From NCBI RefSeq assembly GCF_003309065.1, contig NZ_POAF01000003.1:496001-560000 (forward strand): a DNA stretch of 64,000 bases. The letters are read 5' to 3'. Both the position numbers and the translations under genes were made by a program. Positions 44,641-55,076 of the stretch are shown here, one piece after another. The stretch comes from Glutamicibacter soli (GTDB taxonomy: Bacteria; Actinomycetota; Actinomycetes; Actinomycetales; Micrococcaceae). Each line of letters begins with the position of its first letter. Position 1 is the first letter of the stretch. The notes below the pieces were generated by a model. The model made no database searches. It saw only the letters and a list, made by a program, of their open reading frames with translations, and was not told the origin of the DNA.

Positions 44641-45390
44641 TCAGAGCGCGGTGTAGCCGCCGTCCACCAGGTGGCAGCTGCCGGTGATGAACGAGGCCCC
44701 GCCGGAGAGCAGGAACAGCACCAGGGCGACCACCTCGTCGCTGGTTCCCAGCCGGCCCATCGGATGGCGGCCGATCAGCTCCGCGCGCACCGGCTCGTCC
44801 ATGGAGGCCAGCAGCGGGGTGTCGATGTAGCCCGGGGCGACCGCGTTGACCCGCACGCCCTGCGTGGCGTAGTCCAGCGCGGCGACCTTGGTCAAGCCCA
44901 CCACCGCATGCTTTGCCGCCACGTAGGCGGCGTTGTTGGGCCGGGCCACGGAGCCGAGCACCGAGGCCATGTTCACCACCGCGCCTCCGCCGGAGGCCGC
45001 GATGGCCGGCAGCTGGGTGCGCAGCCCGTAGAAGACGCCGTTCAGGTTGGTGTCGATGGCGCGGGTCCACTCGTCCACCGGGTAACCGCCCAGTGGGGCG
45101 ATCGCGGAGGTGACCCCGGCGTTGTTCACCGCCAGGTGCAGCCCGCCGAAGCAGGCGATCGCCGCGTCCACCACCCGCTGGGCGTCGTCCGCGTTGCGGG
45201 CGTCCTGGGTGAGCGCCAGCGCCTGCCCGCCGGCGGAGGAGATCAGCTCCACGCTTTGCGCGGCGGCCTTTTCATTGATGTCGGTGACGACCACGTTGGC
45301 GCCCTGCTGCGCCAGGGCCAGCGCCAGGCTGCGCCCGATGCCGCTGCCGGCGCCCGTGACCAGTGCGGTCTGTCCCTCGAATTTCGGCAT
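44641..45390 (-). CDS. SDR family oxidoreductase
   Basis: A 249-aa classical SDR. The cofactor motif TGAGSGIG is at residues 12-19, NNAGV near 90, and the catalytic NMASVLGSVARPNNAAYVAAK is intact. ATG 45390 follows AGGGGCGCAC; longer upstream reading frames run into the transporter gene and match nothing. It probably converts a secondary alcohol to the ketone oxidised by the downstream BVMO branch, judged from its place in the operon. Confidence 0.9.
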   Translation of the reverse strand: MPKFEGQTALVTGAGSGIGRSLALALAQQGANVVVTDINEKAAAQSVELISSAGGQALALTQDARNADDAQRVVDAAIACFGGLHLAVNNAGVTSAIAPLGGYPVDEWTRAIDTNLNGVFYGLRTQLPAIAASGGGAVVNMASVLGSVARPNNAAYVAAKHAVVGLTKVAALDYATQGVRVNAVAPGYIDTPLLASMDEPVRAELIGRHPMGRLGTSDEVVALVLFLLSGGASFITGSCHLVDGGYTAL

Positions 45391-45445
45391 GTGCGCCCCT
45401 TCGGTCTGCTGCGCGGTGTTGGTTTTCGTTCCGGACGCCTGCTCT

Positions 45446-46771
45446 TCAGCGGCCGGCGGCGGCCTCGGTGGCGTCGGGTGCGGTTGACTCGGAGGCCATG
45501 GCGGCCTGGGCCTGCCGCGTGGTGCGCAGCGCGACCGCGCGGCCGCGAGTGCGGCCCAGGTGCAGCAGCACCAGACCCAGCACGCCCAGCACGGCGGCGG
45601 CGTAGAGCGCCGGGGTGAAGCTGCCGGTGATATCGAAGGCAAGCCCCCACAGCGGGGTGGCGATCGCCAAGCCCAGCGAGCCGACGGTCATGACCTTGCC
45701 GTAGGCGTCCGGGAAGCGCGCCTGGCCCACCGCGTCGGCCACAATCAGCGGCACCAGCACAGTGAAGGTGGCCAGCGCCAGCGCCATCAGCGGGATGAAC
45801 AGGTAGTAGCTGGCCACGCTCTGCGTCAGCGCGATCCCCGGGAACGCCACGACATAGGCCAGCGAGGCCACCCATACCGAGCGCAGCGGGCCGATCTTGT
45901 CGTAGAGGTAGCCGAACAGCGGCTTGGCGAAGATGCCGCCGATGGCGTACATGGAGACCAGCGCGCCGGCCTTGGCGGTGTCGATGCCGCGGTGCTCCAG
46001 CAGCGTGGGCAGGATCTGGATCGCGCCGCCCTCCAGGCAGATGCAGAAGGTGCCAAGGGTCAGCAGCGCCATGACCCCGACCAGCTCGGCCTTGCGCAGC
46101 GTCGGGAGCTTCACCGGCGCGTCCGGGTTGCCGGTGTTGATGGCACGCGGCGGGTTCTTGATCAGGAAGATGCCAGGCAGCACCATCATCACCGCGGCGA
46201 TGATCGCCAGCAGTTGCATGCCGCCGCTCCAGCCGAAGGAGCGGATCACCGGCGGCAGAACGAAGCCCCACACCATGCCGCCCACGGCGTTGCCGGCCAG
46301 CACCAGGCCCAGCACGGTGCCCTTGCGCCGGTGCACATGCCAGCCGTTGACCACCACGGTGGCGGCGACCAGGGTGCAGGCGGACCAGCCCACGCCGTGC
46401 ACGGCGGCGAAGACGTAGAAGAGGTACAGGTTGGTGGTCAGCGACATCGCGAAGATGCTCAGCGTGGTGATGGTTCCGCCGATGATGATCAGCCGGCGGA
46501 TGCCGAACCGCGGCACCAGCTTGCCGACCAGGGCGAAGCACAGGCCGCTGACCCCGGCCAGCAGCGTGTACTGGATCAGGTAGGCGCTGACGTTGACGTT
46601 GAAGTGCGCGGTGCCCGAGGGCACCAGCAGCCCGAAGGCGATGACGAACGAAACGCAGAAGGTCAGGCAGGTGGCCCCGATGGTGGAGGTCAGCCGGTCG
46701 CGGCGCAGCTTGCGCGGCAGCGGAACGGTGGCCAGCGAATGCTCCGCGTAGTTGATGTTGTGCTGATTCAT
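45446..46771 (-). CDS. MFS transporter
   Basis: A 441-aa major facilitator protein with about twelve hydrophobic helices. Helix 1 reads TCLTFCVSFVIAFGLLVPSG, and the loop between helices 2 and 3 carries LVPRFGIRRL, close to the MFS motif A. ATG 46771 follows GGGGAG; upstream in-frame codons do not resemble a transporter N-terminus. It belongs to the monocarboxylate/oxalate-like branch by general look, which is a weak assignment. It likely imports the substrate or exports an intermediate of the BVMO branch. Confidence 0.88.
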   Translation of the reverse strand: MNQHNINYAEHSLATVPLPRKLRRDRLTSTIGATCLTFCVSFVIAFGLLVPSGTAHFNVNVSAYLIQYTLLAGVSGLCFALVGKLVPRFGIRRLIIIGGTITTLSIFAMSLTTNLYLFYVFAAVHGVGWSACTLVAATVVVNGWHVHRRKGTVLGLVLAGNAVGGMVWGFVLPPVIRSFGWSGGMQLLAIIAAVMMVLPGIFLIKNPPRAINTGNPDAPVKLPTLRKAELVGVMALLTLGTFCICLEGGAIQILPTLLEHRGIDTAKAGALVSMYAIGGIFAKPLFGYLYDKIGPLRSVWVASLAYVVAFPGIALTQSVASYYLFIPLMALALATFTVLVPLIVADAVGQARFPDAYGKVMTVGSLGLAIATPLWGLAFDITGSFTPALYAAAVLGVLGLVLLHLGRTRGRAVALRTTRQAQAAMASESTAPDATEAAAGR

Positions 46772-46872
46772 GAAAACGGCTCCCCGATGAGTCTCGCGGC
46801 GGGGCAGGGGCTTGGCCCCTGCCATGGGTCCCGCGGCATGAATCGTCACGGGAAGGCGGTCGGCCCCCGGCT

Positions 46873-46911
46873 GGGCGCCCGCATCCCCTCCCCCAAGGAG
46901 CGCGGGCGCCC
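46873..46911 (-). terminator. GC hairpin after the second BVMO gene
   Basis: GGGCGCCCGC (46873-46882) pairs with GCGGGCGCCC (46902-46911) over a 19-base loop, 19 bases past the BVMO stop. It may partly separate BVMO/hydrolase from MFS/SDR/ADH transcription. Confidence 0.5.
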
Positions 46912-46929
46912 GCCGGGCGGCCAACCGGT

Positions 46930-48537
<1,608 letters not shown>

Positions 48538-48541
48538 TGTC

Positions 48542-49486
48542 TTACTCGCTTTCAATCGTGCTGAGGTTGCTGATGTAGTTGGCGATGTATCCTGTCGCCT
48601 CCAGGCTGGCCGGCAGCACGCCGGTCATTTGGATGAAACCGTGCATCTGGCCCGGCCAGCACACCTGCTGGACCGGAACCCCTGCACGGGAGAGTTCGCT
48701 GGCGTAGTGCTCGCCCTCGTCGCGCAGCACGTCGTGCTCGGCGGTGATGACCAGCGCCGGCGCCAATCCGGAGAAATCCCCGCAGCGGATGGGCGAGGCG
48801 TCCGGGTGGGAGCGTTCGCCCGGGTCGGGCACGTAGTAGCCCCAGAAGTACTCCATGGCCTCCACCGGCAGCAGGGTCTGGTTCTCGGGTTCGAGGTAGC
48901 TCCCGCGGCCTAAGTCGTGGTCCGTCACCGGGTAGATGAGGATCTGCCCGTCGGGCTTGGCCCCGCCGCTGTCGCGGGCCTTGCGGGCGGTGACCGCTGC
49001 GAGGTTGCCGCCGGCGCTGTCCCCGGCGAGATACAGCTTGGCGTCCGGGGCTGCCAGCTGCTGCGCGTTCTCCAGCACCCACTGCCAGGCTTCCCAGCAG
49101 TCGTCGACGGGAATCGGGAACGGGTGCTCGGGGGCCTTGCGGTATTCGGCAAGCACTACCGTTGCGCCCGAGTCCACGGCGAGGTGGCGGGCCATGGCAT
49201 CGTAGGCGTCGATGCTGCCCAGGACCCATCCCCCGCCGTGGAGGTACAGGACCACCGAGTGCGCCCGCGCCTTCGGGACGTGGATGCGCATCTGGATGCC
49301 GTCGCCGCCGGCTACCGGAAGCCTGAAGTCCCGGCTTTCAGGCAGTTCCGGCCCCGGCGCAAACAGCTGGGCTCGAGTAGCGCTGACCGCCCGGGCCTGC
49401 TGCGGTTCCAGCTCGGTCAGCGGGACCGCATTCGGGTCGGATGACATGACGCGCAGCAGTTGCAGCGTCGCTTCGTCGAGAGCCAC
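48542..49486 (-). CDS. Alpha/beta hydrolase, hormone-sensitive-lipase type
   Basis: 314 aa. The HSL oxyanion motif HGGGW is at 83-87 and the nucleophile motif GDSAGG at 155-160; Asp and His follow in the C-terminal part (PGQMHGF). I prefer GTG 49486 (AGAGGAC upstream) because family members begin with an M-x-LD-type segment; an ATG at 49600 would include the operator palindrome. It should open the lactone or ester made by the BVMO next to it. It is divergent from the gntR gene. Confidence 0.88.
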   Translation of the reverse strand: MALDEATLQLLRVMSSDPNAVPLTELEPQQARAVSATRAQLFAPGPELPESRDFRLPVAGGDGIQMRIHVPKARAHSVVLYLHGGGWVLGSIDAYDAMARHLAVDSGATVVLAEYRKAPEHPFPIPVDDCWEAWQWVLENAQQLAAPDAKLYLAGDSAGGNLAAVTARKARDSGGAKPDGQILIYPVTDHDLGRGSYLEPENQTLLPVEAMEYFWGYYVPDPGERSHPDASPIRCGDFSGLAPALVITAEHDVLRDEGEHYASELSRAGVPVQQVCWPGQMHGFIQMTGVLPASLEATGYIANYISNLSTIESE

Positions 49487-49564
49487 TTCGCCGTCCTCTG
49501 GTCGAAAAGTTGGTGGGTTGGCGCCCCCAAAAACACGTGAAGTGAGAGGCGTCACACCAGCATA

Positions 49565-49581
49565 GAATGCATAATGCATTC
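49565..49581. promoter_or_regulatory. GAATGCATAATGCATTC palindrome, candidate GntR operator
   Basis: A perfect 17-base palindrome (8-base arms, 1-base centre) in the divergent region between the hydrolase/BVMO operon and gntR. FCD-type GntR regulators typically bind short palindromes of this size next to their own gene. A close copy is at 51550-51564, before the aldehyde dehydrogenase gene. Confidence 0.7.
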
Positions 49582-49685
49582 TTTCCACCCCTCCGGGCAA
49601 AAAATTTTCCTGAGCTTCCCTGCGGAGCGCGTCGCATAAGCTTTAAGTAACATCTGTCGGCGAATTTCCCAGAAAGGAGGCCCCG

Positions 49686-50363
49686 ATGACCACCGGACCC
49701 AACAATTTCACGGCGCCCACCACACGGGCCGAGGCGGTGGCGACCCAGCTGCGCAAGGAAATTGCCAGCGGCGTACTGGCCCCCGGTGCCCCGATCCGGG
49801 ATGCCGAGATCGCCGCCCGCCTGGGCGTGAGCATCACCCCGGTGCGCGAATCCATCGCCGTGCTCATCTCCGAGGGGCTTGTTGACCTGCTGCCGAACAA
49901 GCGCCGCCGGGTCATGAGCATGACCCAGCACCAGGCCGAGGAGCTCATGGATGCACTCGGCGCGCTGATGAGCCTCGGCATGGCCCGCATCGACGGCGCC
50001 ACGCAGGACACCAGTCGGCTGCGCGCGATCATGCTGACCGTAGGCCAGGGCATCGAGCACCCCGAGCGCCGCCCGGTCGAAGGCGGCCCGGTGGCCCAGA
50101 TGGTCGACGAGATCTTCACCTTGGCAGGCAACAGCGAACTCAAGTTCCTGGTGCAGCAATTGTCCACGCGCATCAGCGGACGCCTTTCGCTCTACCCGTA
50201 CCGGCACCATGCGCGGCTGTGGGACGAGGCTTTCACCCGGATCGCGGCCACCCTGCCCGACACCCAGGCCGCCGCGGAGCTGATCACTGAATTCTTCGAC
50301 CGCCTGGTCGAGGCCATGTCCCACGACCGCCACCGCGACCAAGTGGTCTCGCCCCAGCGATAG
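49686..50363 (+). CDS. GntR family transcriptional regulator (FCD domain)
   Basis: A 225-aa regulator. The N-terminal winged helix reads LRKEIASGVLAPGAPIRDAE and continues with IAARLGVSITPVRESIAVL, typical of the FadR subfamily; the C-terminal FCD domain is all-helical, with conserved Asp and His residues that often bind metal or ligand. ATG 49686 follows GAAAGGAGG. It is divergent from the hydrolase/BVMO operon and precedes the alcohol and aldehyde dehydrogenase genes. It probably represses these until a pathway acid appears (inference from position). Confidence 0.93.
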   Translation: MTTGPNNFTAPTTRAEAVATQLRKEIASGVLAPGAPIRDAEIAARLGVSITPVRESIAVLISEGLVDLLPNKRRRVMSMTQHQAEELMDALGALMSLGMARIDGATQDTSRLRAIMLTVGQGIEHPERRPVEGGPVAQMVDEIFTLAGNSELKFLVQQLSTRISGRLSLYPYRHHARLWDEAFTRIAATLPDTQAAAELITEFFDRLVEAMSHDRHRDQVVSPQR

Positions 50364-50454
50364 GCCGGGCGATAGCTTGCGGCTTTCACTGTGACTGTGG
50401 ACAGGATTGCGGGCTTCATGGCATGGTCGGTTGCGTGGCACAAGTCACGCTATC
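50359..50454. promoter_or_regulatory. GATAG and CTATC half-sites before the alcohol dehydrogenase gene
   Basis: GCGATAG occurs at the gntR stop and again 12 bases later (GATA at 50359 and 50371), and CGCTATCG lies at 50448-50455, just upstream of the TTG start. They resemble the half-sites of the TATC/GATA operators elsewhere in the island but are not arranged as a clean palindrome. Confidence 0.3.
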
Positions 50455-50470
50455 GCCCCGAGGAGCTCCA

Positions 50471-51532
50471 TTGAGGTCATTTACCGCGTTCATTTCCGAC
50501 CGTTCGATCCGCGAAGTCGAGTCCGAGACCCCTGTGCCGACGGGGAAGGAAGTCCTGCTGCGCACCACCCACAGCGGTGTCTGCCATTCCGACATCCATG
50601 CGCGGGACGGGCACTTCGACCTCGGAAGCCGCGGAAAGCTCTCTCTGGCCTCCCGCGGCATGGGAGACAGCCTCGTTATGGGCCACGAGGTCGTGGGAGA
50701 GGTCATCGCGGTGGGCTCGGAGGTCACCGACCGCGCCGTGGGCGAGCGCGTGCTGGTCTACCCATGGCTCGGCTGCGGCGAATGCGTCCAGTGCCTCAGG
50801 GACGCGGAGAACTCCTGCGCCACCCCGCGCTCCATCGGCGTCCAGCTGCCCGGCGGCTACGCGGACCACGTGCTGGTGCCGCACGAGAAGTACACCTTGG
50901 ACATCGACGGGCTGGACCCTGCTTGGGCGGCCACGCTGGCCTGTTCCGGAGTCACCTCCTACTCCGCCATCAACAAGATCCTCCCGCTGCCGGCCGACGC
51001 CCCCGTGGCGGTCATCGGCGCCGGCGGCGTGGGCCTGAGCGCCATCGCGATCCTCGCCGCGCTGGGCCACAAGAACACGATCGCGCTGGACCTGAACCCG
51101 GCCAACCTCACCCTCGCCGCGGAAAACGGAGCCACCCGCACGCTGCAGATCACCACGGACAGCACCGCGGAATCCGTGCGCAAGGAACTGGGTGTGAAGC
51201 CGGAAGCGATCATCGACTTCGTGAACAACTCGCAGACCGCGACCATCGGCTTCGACTGGCTGACCAAGGGCGGCACCATGATCCAGGTCGGCCTGTTCGG
51301 CGGCGAATTGGTTGTCCCGACCACCTTGCTGGCCATGAAGATGGCGACCATCCGCGGCAGCTTCGTGGGCAACCTTGTCGAGCTGCGCGCCCTGGTCGAG
51401 CTGGCGAAGTCCGGACAGCTGCCACGCACCGCGGTGGGTTCCGGAGTGTTGGATGCCGACGGCGTGCGCGACACCCTGGATGCCCTGGAAAACCGGCAGA
51501 TCTCCGGACGCGTTGTCCTTGAGGCCCGCTGA
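50471..51532 (+). CDS. Zinc-dependent alcohol dehydrogenase
   Basis: A 353-aa medium-chain dehydrogenase. Catalytic zinc ligands are in SGVCHSDIHARDG and MGHEVVGEV; the structural zinc lobe is CGECVQCLRDAENSC; the NAD loop is GAGGVGLSAIAI. I place the start at TTG 50471, five bases after GAGGAG; an upstream in-frame ATG at 50423 lacks such a site. It probably oxidises the alcohol released by the esterase to the aldehyde used by the dehydrogenase encoded next (69-base gap). Confidence 0.9.
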   Translation: MRSFTAFISDRSIREVESETPVPTGKEVLLRTTHSGVCHSDIHARDGHFDLGSRGKLSLASRGMGDSLVMGHEVVGEVIAVGSEVTDRAVGERVLVYPWLGCGECVQCLRDAENSCATPRSIGVQLPGGYADHVLVPHEKYTLDIDGLDPAWAATLACSGVTSYSAINKILPLPADAPVAVIGAGGVGLSAIAILAALGHKNTIALDLNPANLTLAAENGATRTLQITTDSTAESVRKELGVKPEAIIDFVNNSQTATIGFDWLTKGGTMIQVGLFGGELVVPTTLLAMKMATIRGSFVGNLVELRALVELAKSGQLPRTAVGSGVLDADGVRDTLDALENRQISGRVVLEAR

Positions 51533-51549
51533 TTTTTTAGCTTAGAAAC

Positions 51550-51564
51550 AATGCATTGTGCATT
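51550..51564. promoter_or_regulatory. AATGCATTGTGCATT, second candidate GntR site
   Basis: It matches the palindrome at 49565 with one arm difference (AATGCAT-T-GTGCATT). It lies 38 bases before the aldehyde dehydrogenase start, in the gap after the alcohol dehydrogenase gene, suggesting separate GntR control of the last oxidation step. Confidence 0.6.
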
Positions 51565-51601
51565 TATCTGACCGCCTTCCCACGACAGGAATCACCACGT
51601 C

Positions 51602-52969
51602 ATGTACCGCTCCACCAACCCGATGACAGGACTCGTCGAGGCCGAGTTCCCTCTGCTCACCGCCGATGAGATCGCACAGGCAGCGCAGCGCTCCGCGCAG
51701 GCCTACGTCCAGTGGCAGGCCGTGCCCCGTGCCGAACGCGCGGACGCGGTGCTGCGCATCGCTGCGATCTTCGAGTCCCGCCGCGACGAGTTCGCGAAGC
51801 TGATCACCGCGGAAATGGGCAAACCCATCTCCCAGGCCCGCGGGGAGATCGCGCTGGTTGCCTCGATCTGCCGCTACTACGGCGGGAACGCCGAGACGCT
51901 GCTGGCCGACGAGGTCCTGGACCCGGCCAGCGGGGACAGCGCCGTGGTGCGCACCAGCGCCATCGGCCCGGTGCTCGGGGTCATGCCGTGGAACTTCCCG
52001 TTCTACCAGGTGGCCCGCTTCGCCATCCCGAACCTGCTGCTGGGCAACACCATCCTGCTCAAGCACGCCAGCAATTGCCCGCAGTCGGCGCTCGCCTTCG
52101 AGCGCGTGGTCCACGGGGCAGGCGTCCCGGCCGATGCCTACATCAACCTGCTGGCCTCCTCGAAGGATATCGACGCGCTGGTTGCCTCGCCGCACGTTCA
52201 GGGTGTTTCGCTGACTGGTTCGGAAAAGGCAGGGGCCTCGGTGGCCTCCCAGGCAGGAAAGCATCTGAAGAAGGTGGTCCTTGAACTCGGCGGCTCCGAT
52301 CCCCTACTGGTGCTGGATTCGGGCATCCTGGAGCACAGCGTCAAAGCGGCCGTGCTCGGCCGCTTCGCCAACGCGGGCCAGGCCTGCATCTCCGCCAAGC
52401 GCCTGATCGTGCTGGACGAAGCCTACGAGGACTTTTCCACCTCGTTCGCCCAGGCGGTCTCCAACATCAGTTTCGGAGATCCCACGGATCCGGCCACCTT
52501 CATGGGTCCGCTGTACTCGGCCTCCGCCAAGGACGAGATCCTGGAGGTTGTCGACGACGCCCTGGCCCAGGGCGCCGAACTGCTCGTGGGCACAGCGTCC
52601 GCACGCACGGATGATGCATTCCTGGAGCCAATGGTGCTGGTGGGAGTCACCGAGCAGATGCGCGCATTCCATGAGGAGATCTTCGGCCCCGTGGCCGTGC
52701 TGCTGCGGGCCCGGGACGCCGACCACGCCGTGGAACTGGCAAACAGCAGCGTCTACGGCCTCGGCGCCACCGTCTTCAGCTCCGACACCGCCCAGGCCAA
52801 CGCCGTCGCGGACCGGCTGGAGGCTGGCATGGTGGTCATCAACGGCATGGCCGGCAGCCAGGCCGATCTGCCCTTCGGCGGCACCAAGCGCTCGGGCTTT
52901 GGGCGCGAACTGGGCAGCGCCGGCATCGCGGAATTCTCCAACAAGAAGCTGATCCGTACTCCTGCCTAG
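51602..52969 (+). CDS. NAD(P)-dependent aldehyde dehydrogenase, GabD1-like
   Basis: 455 aa, the length of the short succinate-semialdehyde-dehydrogenase (GabD1-type) group. Motifs are MPWNFPFYQVARFA for cofactor binding, ELGGSDP with the general base Glu, and FANAGQACISAKR with the nucleophile Cys; the end carries FGGTKRSGFGREL. It oxidises an aldehyde or semialdehyde to the acid. In this setting the substrate is more likely an omega-oxo acid from ring opening than succinate semialdehyde (inference). A terminator overlaps its stop. Confidence 0.93.
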   Translation: MYRSTNPMTGLVEAEFPLLTADEIAQAAQRSAQAYVQWQAVPRAERADAVLRIAAIFESRRDEFAKLITAEMGKPISQARGEIALVASICRYYGGNAETLLADEVLDPASGDSAVVRTSAIGPVLGVMPWNFPFYQVARFAIPNLLLGNTILLKHASNCPQSALAFERVVHGAGVPADAYINLLASSKDIDALVASPHVQGVSLTGSEKAGASVASQAGKHLKKVVLELGGSDPLLVLDSGILEHSVKAAVLGRFANAGQACISAKRLIVLDEAYEDFSTSFAQAVSNISFGDPTDPATFMGPLYSASAKDEILEVVDDALAQGAELLVGTASARTDDAFLEPMVLVGVTEQMRAFHEEIFGPVAVLLRARDADHAVELANSSVYGLGATVFSSDTAQANAVADRLEAGMVVINGMAGSQADLPFGGTKRSGFGRELGSAGIAEFSNKKLIRTPA

Positions 52970-52995
52970 CCGGACCCGGCGAGCCCGGTCCGGCT
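52968..52995 (+). terminator. Terminator overlapping the aldehyde dehydrogenase stop
   Basis: AGCCGGACC (52968-52976) pairs with GGTCCGGCT (52987-52995). The stem starts within the TAG stop codon. There is no T tract. Confidence 0.5.
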
Positions 52996-53047
52996 GCGTG
53001 TACCTCCTTGCACGCGCCCGGGCCGGGCTTGCCGTGTTAACTGGTTG

Positions 53048-53575
53048 TCATACGCCCGGCGCATCCGCGAATTCCGGCGGCCAGCAGATTTCATCGCGCT
53101 CCAGCAGCAGCTCCTCGCCCGGCTGCGTGGTCTGCTCCGGCGTCCAGTCGCAGCCGATCTCCGCCTGGGTGCGCGTCCAGTACCCCCGGTGCACCCGGCG
53201 CCAATATTCCAGCGAGAGGTTCCCTTCGCCTTCGGCGGCGGCGAACTCGGCGGGTACGTCGAAGAAGCTGGATCGCTGCACAGAAACCACACGCTGGATG
53301 ATCCTAGGTTCTCCCGAGCCGTCGCATACCACCCAGTGGTCTCCCGCCTTGGGTTCGGCTTCGCCGTGCTGCCTGTATTCCTTGGCCAGCGATGAGGTGG
53401 CACGCTTGGTTCCGTACATGACCTCATGCAGCAGCTCTTCGGCCAGCTCGGCGCTGTCCCCGTAGCATTCGACCACATAGCCCGGAGCGTCCTCGGGCGC
53501 GATGGAGCGGGCGGACAGGTACGCGCGCCACATCTTCTCGGCGGCTTCCAGGTTCAGCTCGGGCAGTTCGCTCAT
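53048..53575 (-). CDS. ASCH domain-containing protein
   Basis: A 175-aa protein with an ASCH (PUA-like) fold, a family linked to RNA binding or nucleoside/amide hydrolysis. Recognisable parts are the N-terminal helix MWRAYLSARS, YGTKRATSSLAKEYRQHGE, AGDHWVVCDGSGEPRIIQ and LSLEYWRRVHRGYW. It marks the end of the catabolic island and return to housekeeping-type genes. The start ATG is at 53575. Function cannot be stated beyond the fold. Confidence 0.85.
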   Translation of the reverse strand: MSELPELNLEAAEKMWRAYLSARSIAPEDAPGYVVECYGDSAELAEELLHEVMYGTKRATSSLAKEYRQHGEAEPKAGDHWVVCDGSGEPRIIQRVVSVQRSSFFDVPAEFAAAEGEGNLSLEYWRRVHRGYWTRTQAEIGCDWTPEQTTQPGEELLLERDEICWPPEFADAPGV

Positions 53576-53587
53576 TGGACAATCGTA

Positions 53588-53706
53588 CTAGTCTTCCAGC
53601 TCAAATTCCCTGTAGAAATTGGGGTTGGACGGCGTCAGGAACCGGATCCTCTGGCCGTAGTGCACATGGATCAGGTTCAGCCGCAGGACGGCGGGTCTGC
53701 TGAAGG
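53588..53706 (-). pseudogene. Truncated C-terminal remnant of an unidentified gene
   Basis: The minus-strand frame reads LRLNLIHVHYGQRIRFL and ends FYREFELED before TAG. It looks protein-like but begins abruptly at the edge of the IS3 element (a stop lies just upstream inside element sequence). I do not recognise the family. It was probably cut by the insertion or by the deletion that shaped this scar. Confidence 0.4.
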
Positions 53707-53769
53707 TTTAGTTGACACTTCGACCGCATAACCCAGCGATGGTTATGCTCAAACGAAGGAACAAAAACC

Positions 53770-54060
53770 ATGCCAAGAATCTTCACCGAAGATTTCAAGA
53801 AGGACGCAGTTGCTCTCGTCGAATCGGGAATGTCCCAGAAGCAAGTCGCTGCGGATCTGGGCGTCTCAAAGACAGCCCTGCAAATGTGGGTCCGTGATGC
53901 CCGTTACCAATCCCACGGAATGACACCGTCCTCCGATGCTGACGAACGCAAAGAAATGTCCCAAGCGCTCAAACGCATCCGGGAACTGGAAATGGAGAAC
54001 GAGGTGCTGCGCAAGACCGCAGCCTACCTCTCCCAGCCGCATATTCGTTCCCCAAAATAA
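53770..54060 (+). mobile_element. IS3-family OrfA (orphan, OrfB lost)
   Basis: 96 aa with a helix-turn-helix (FTEDFKKDAVALVESGMSQK, then QVAADLGVSKTALQMWV) and a leucine-zipper-like end (IRELEMENEVLRKTAAYL), the standard IS3 OrfA. The element seems to start near 53705, where TGACACTTCGACC precedes a promoter-like stretch. The OrfB frame that should follow after a -1 shift is missing: within 30 bases the sequence changes to the leader of an IS481 element. The copy cannot transpose by itself. Confidence 0.88.
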
Positions 54061-54197
54061 TGGGCCCGCATCAATCAAGAACTAGCTGTAATACCCACAT
54101 AGGTTAAGAACACACGGCGCGGCAAAGTGACAAAGAGAAGACCCCTGAGTGAAGTGGTGTTTGCGACAACATTCACGACAACCCAGAGGTCTTCTCC

Positions 54198-54785
54198 ATG
54201 TCCCATCCTAACGCCACCCTCACGCCCAAAGGCCGCACCCTACTCGCCCGCTGCATCGTCGAGGACGGCTGGTCCCTGCGCCGCGCCGCCGAACGCTTCC
54301 AAGTCTCCACCGGCACCGCCAACCGCTGGGCCACCCGCTACCGCGAGCACGGCGCAGCAGGCATGCACGACCGCTCCAGCCAGCCACACACCAGCCCGCA
54401 CCGCACCTGCACCCGCACCGAACGACGGATCATCGCCCTGCGCGTGAACCGCCGCTGGGGACCGGCCCGCATCAGCTACCACCTGGGCATCCACCCTTCC
54501 ACCGTGCACAAGGTCCTCTCCCGGTACGGGTGCTCCCGCCTGTCCTTCCAGGACCGGGCTACCGGCCGGTGCATCCGCCGCTACGAGCACAAGGCGCCCG
54601 GGGACATGATCCACGTGGACATCAAGAAACTCGGGCGGATCCCCGACGGCGGCGGCCACCAAGCACTGGGCCGGGCGGCCGGGAAGCGGAACAAAACCCG
54701 GACCGAGGCCAACCGGAGGCCTGGCTACGCCTACCTGCACAACGCGGTGGATGACCACTCGCGCCTAACCTATACCGAGCTGTAA
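54198..54785 (+). mobile_element. IS481-family transposase, 3' truncated
   Basis: 195 aa of a normally longer (about 320 aa) DDE transposase. The N-terminal helix-turn-helix region (WSLRRAAERFQVSTGTANRW) and the start of the catalytic core (GDMIHVDIKKLGRIPDGGGH, first Asp) are present, and YLHNAVDDHSRL holds the second Asp. It stops at TAA 54783 after YTEL, where sequence of another gene begins. A 13-bp hairpin with one mismatch (54135-54147 with 54184-54196) lies directly before the ATG. The 5' end of the element may be near 54087 (TGTAATACCCACAT). The copy is inactive. Confidence 0.88.
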
Positions 54786-55070
54786 GAATCCCGCTCCGGT
54801 GAGCATGCAGGCGGCAAATGTCAGCTTGGCGAACGTGGCATCTCGGATCAGCCCCACCACCATCAGCAAGCCCGCGACGGTAGCAAACTAACTGAACGCA
54901 TGGAATAGCCCGTCGGATACCAGACCCATGGAACTGTTGGACTTGTCGTAGAAGTGGTGCCAGTGCAACAGCTGGTGGAACACCACTTCGTCCAGGAACG
55001 CTATGCTTCCGAGCCCCAGGAACACTCCGGTGGACAGGTTTCGGCCACGCGCTGTGATGGGAAGATCCAT
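54778..55070 (-). pseudogene. DUF2243 membrane protein gene, truncated and with an internal stop
   Basis: Starting at ATG 55070 the frame reads GVFLGLGSIAFLDEVVFHQL and LHWHHFYDKSNSSMGLVSDG, the hallmark of DUF2243 membrane proteins. A TAG at 54888-54890 follows LFHAFS where relatives have Trp; beyond it the frame continues with FATVAGLLMVVGLIRDATFA and FAACMLTGAGFLQL until it meets the IS481 fragment. So it carries one nonsense codon and lacks its 3' end. It is six bases downstream of the YihY gene and was its operon partner. The function of DUF2243 proteins is unknown to me. Confidence 0.8.
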
Positions 55071-55076
55071 CGGCGC

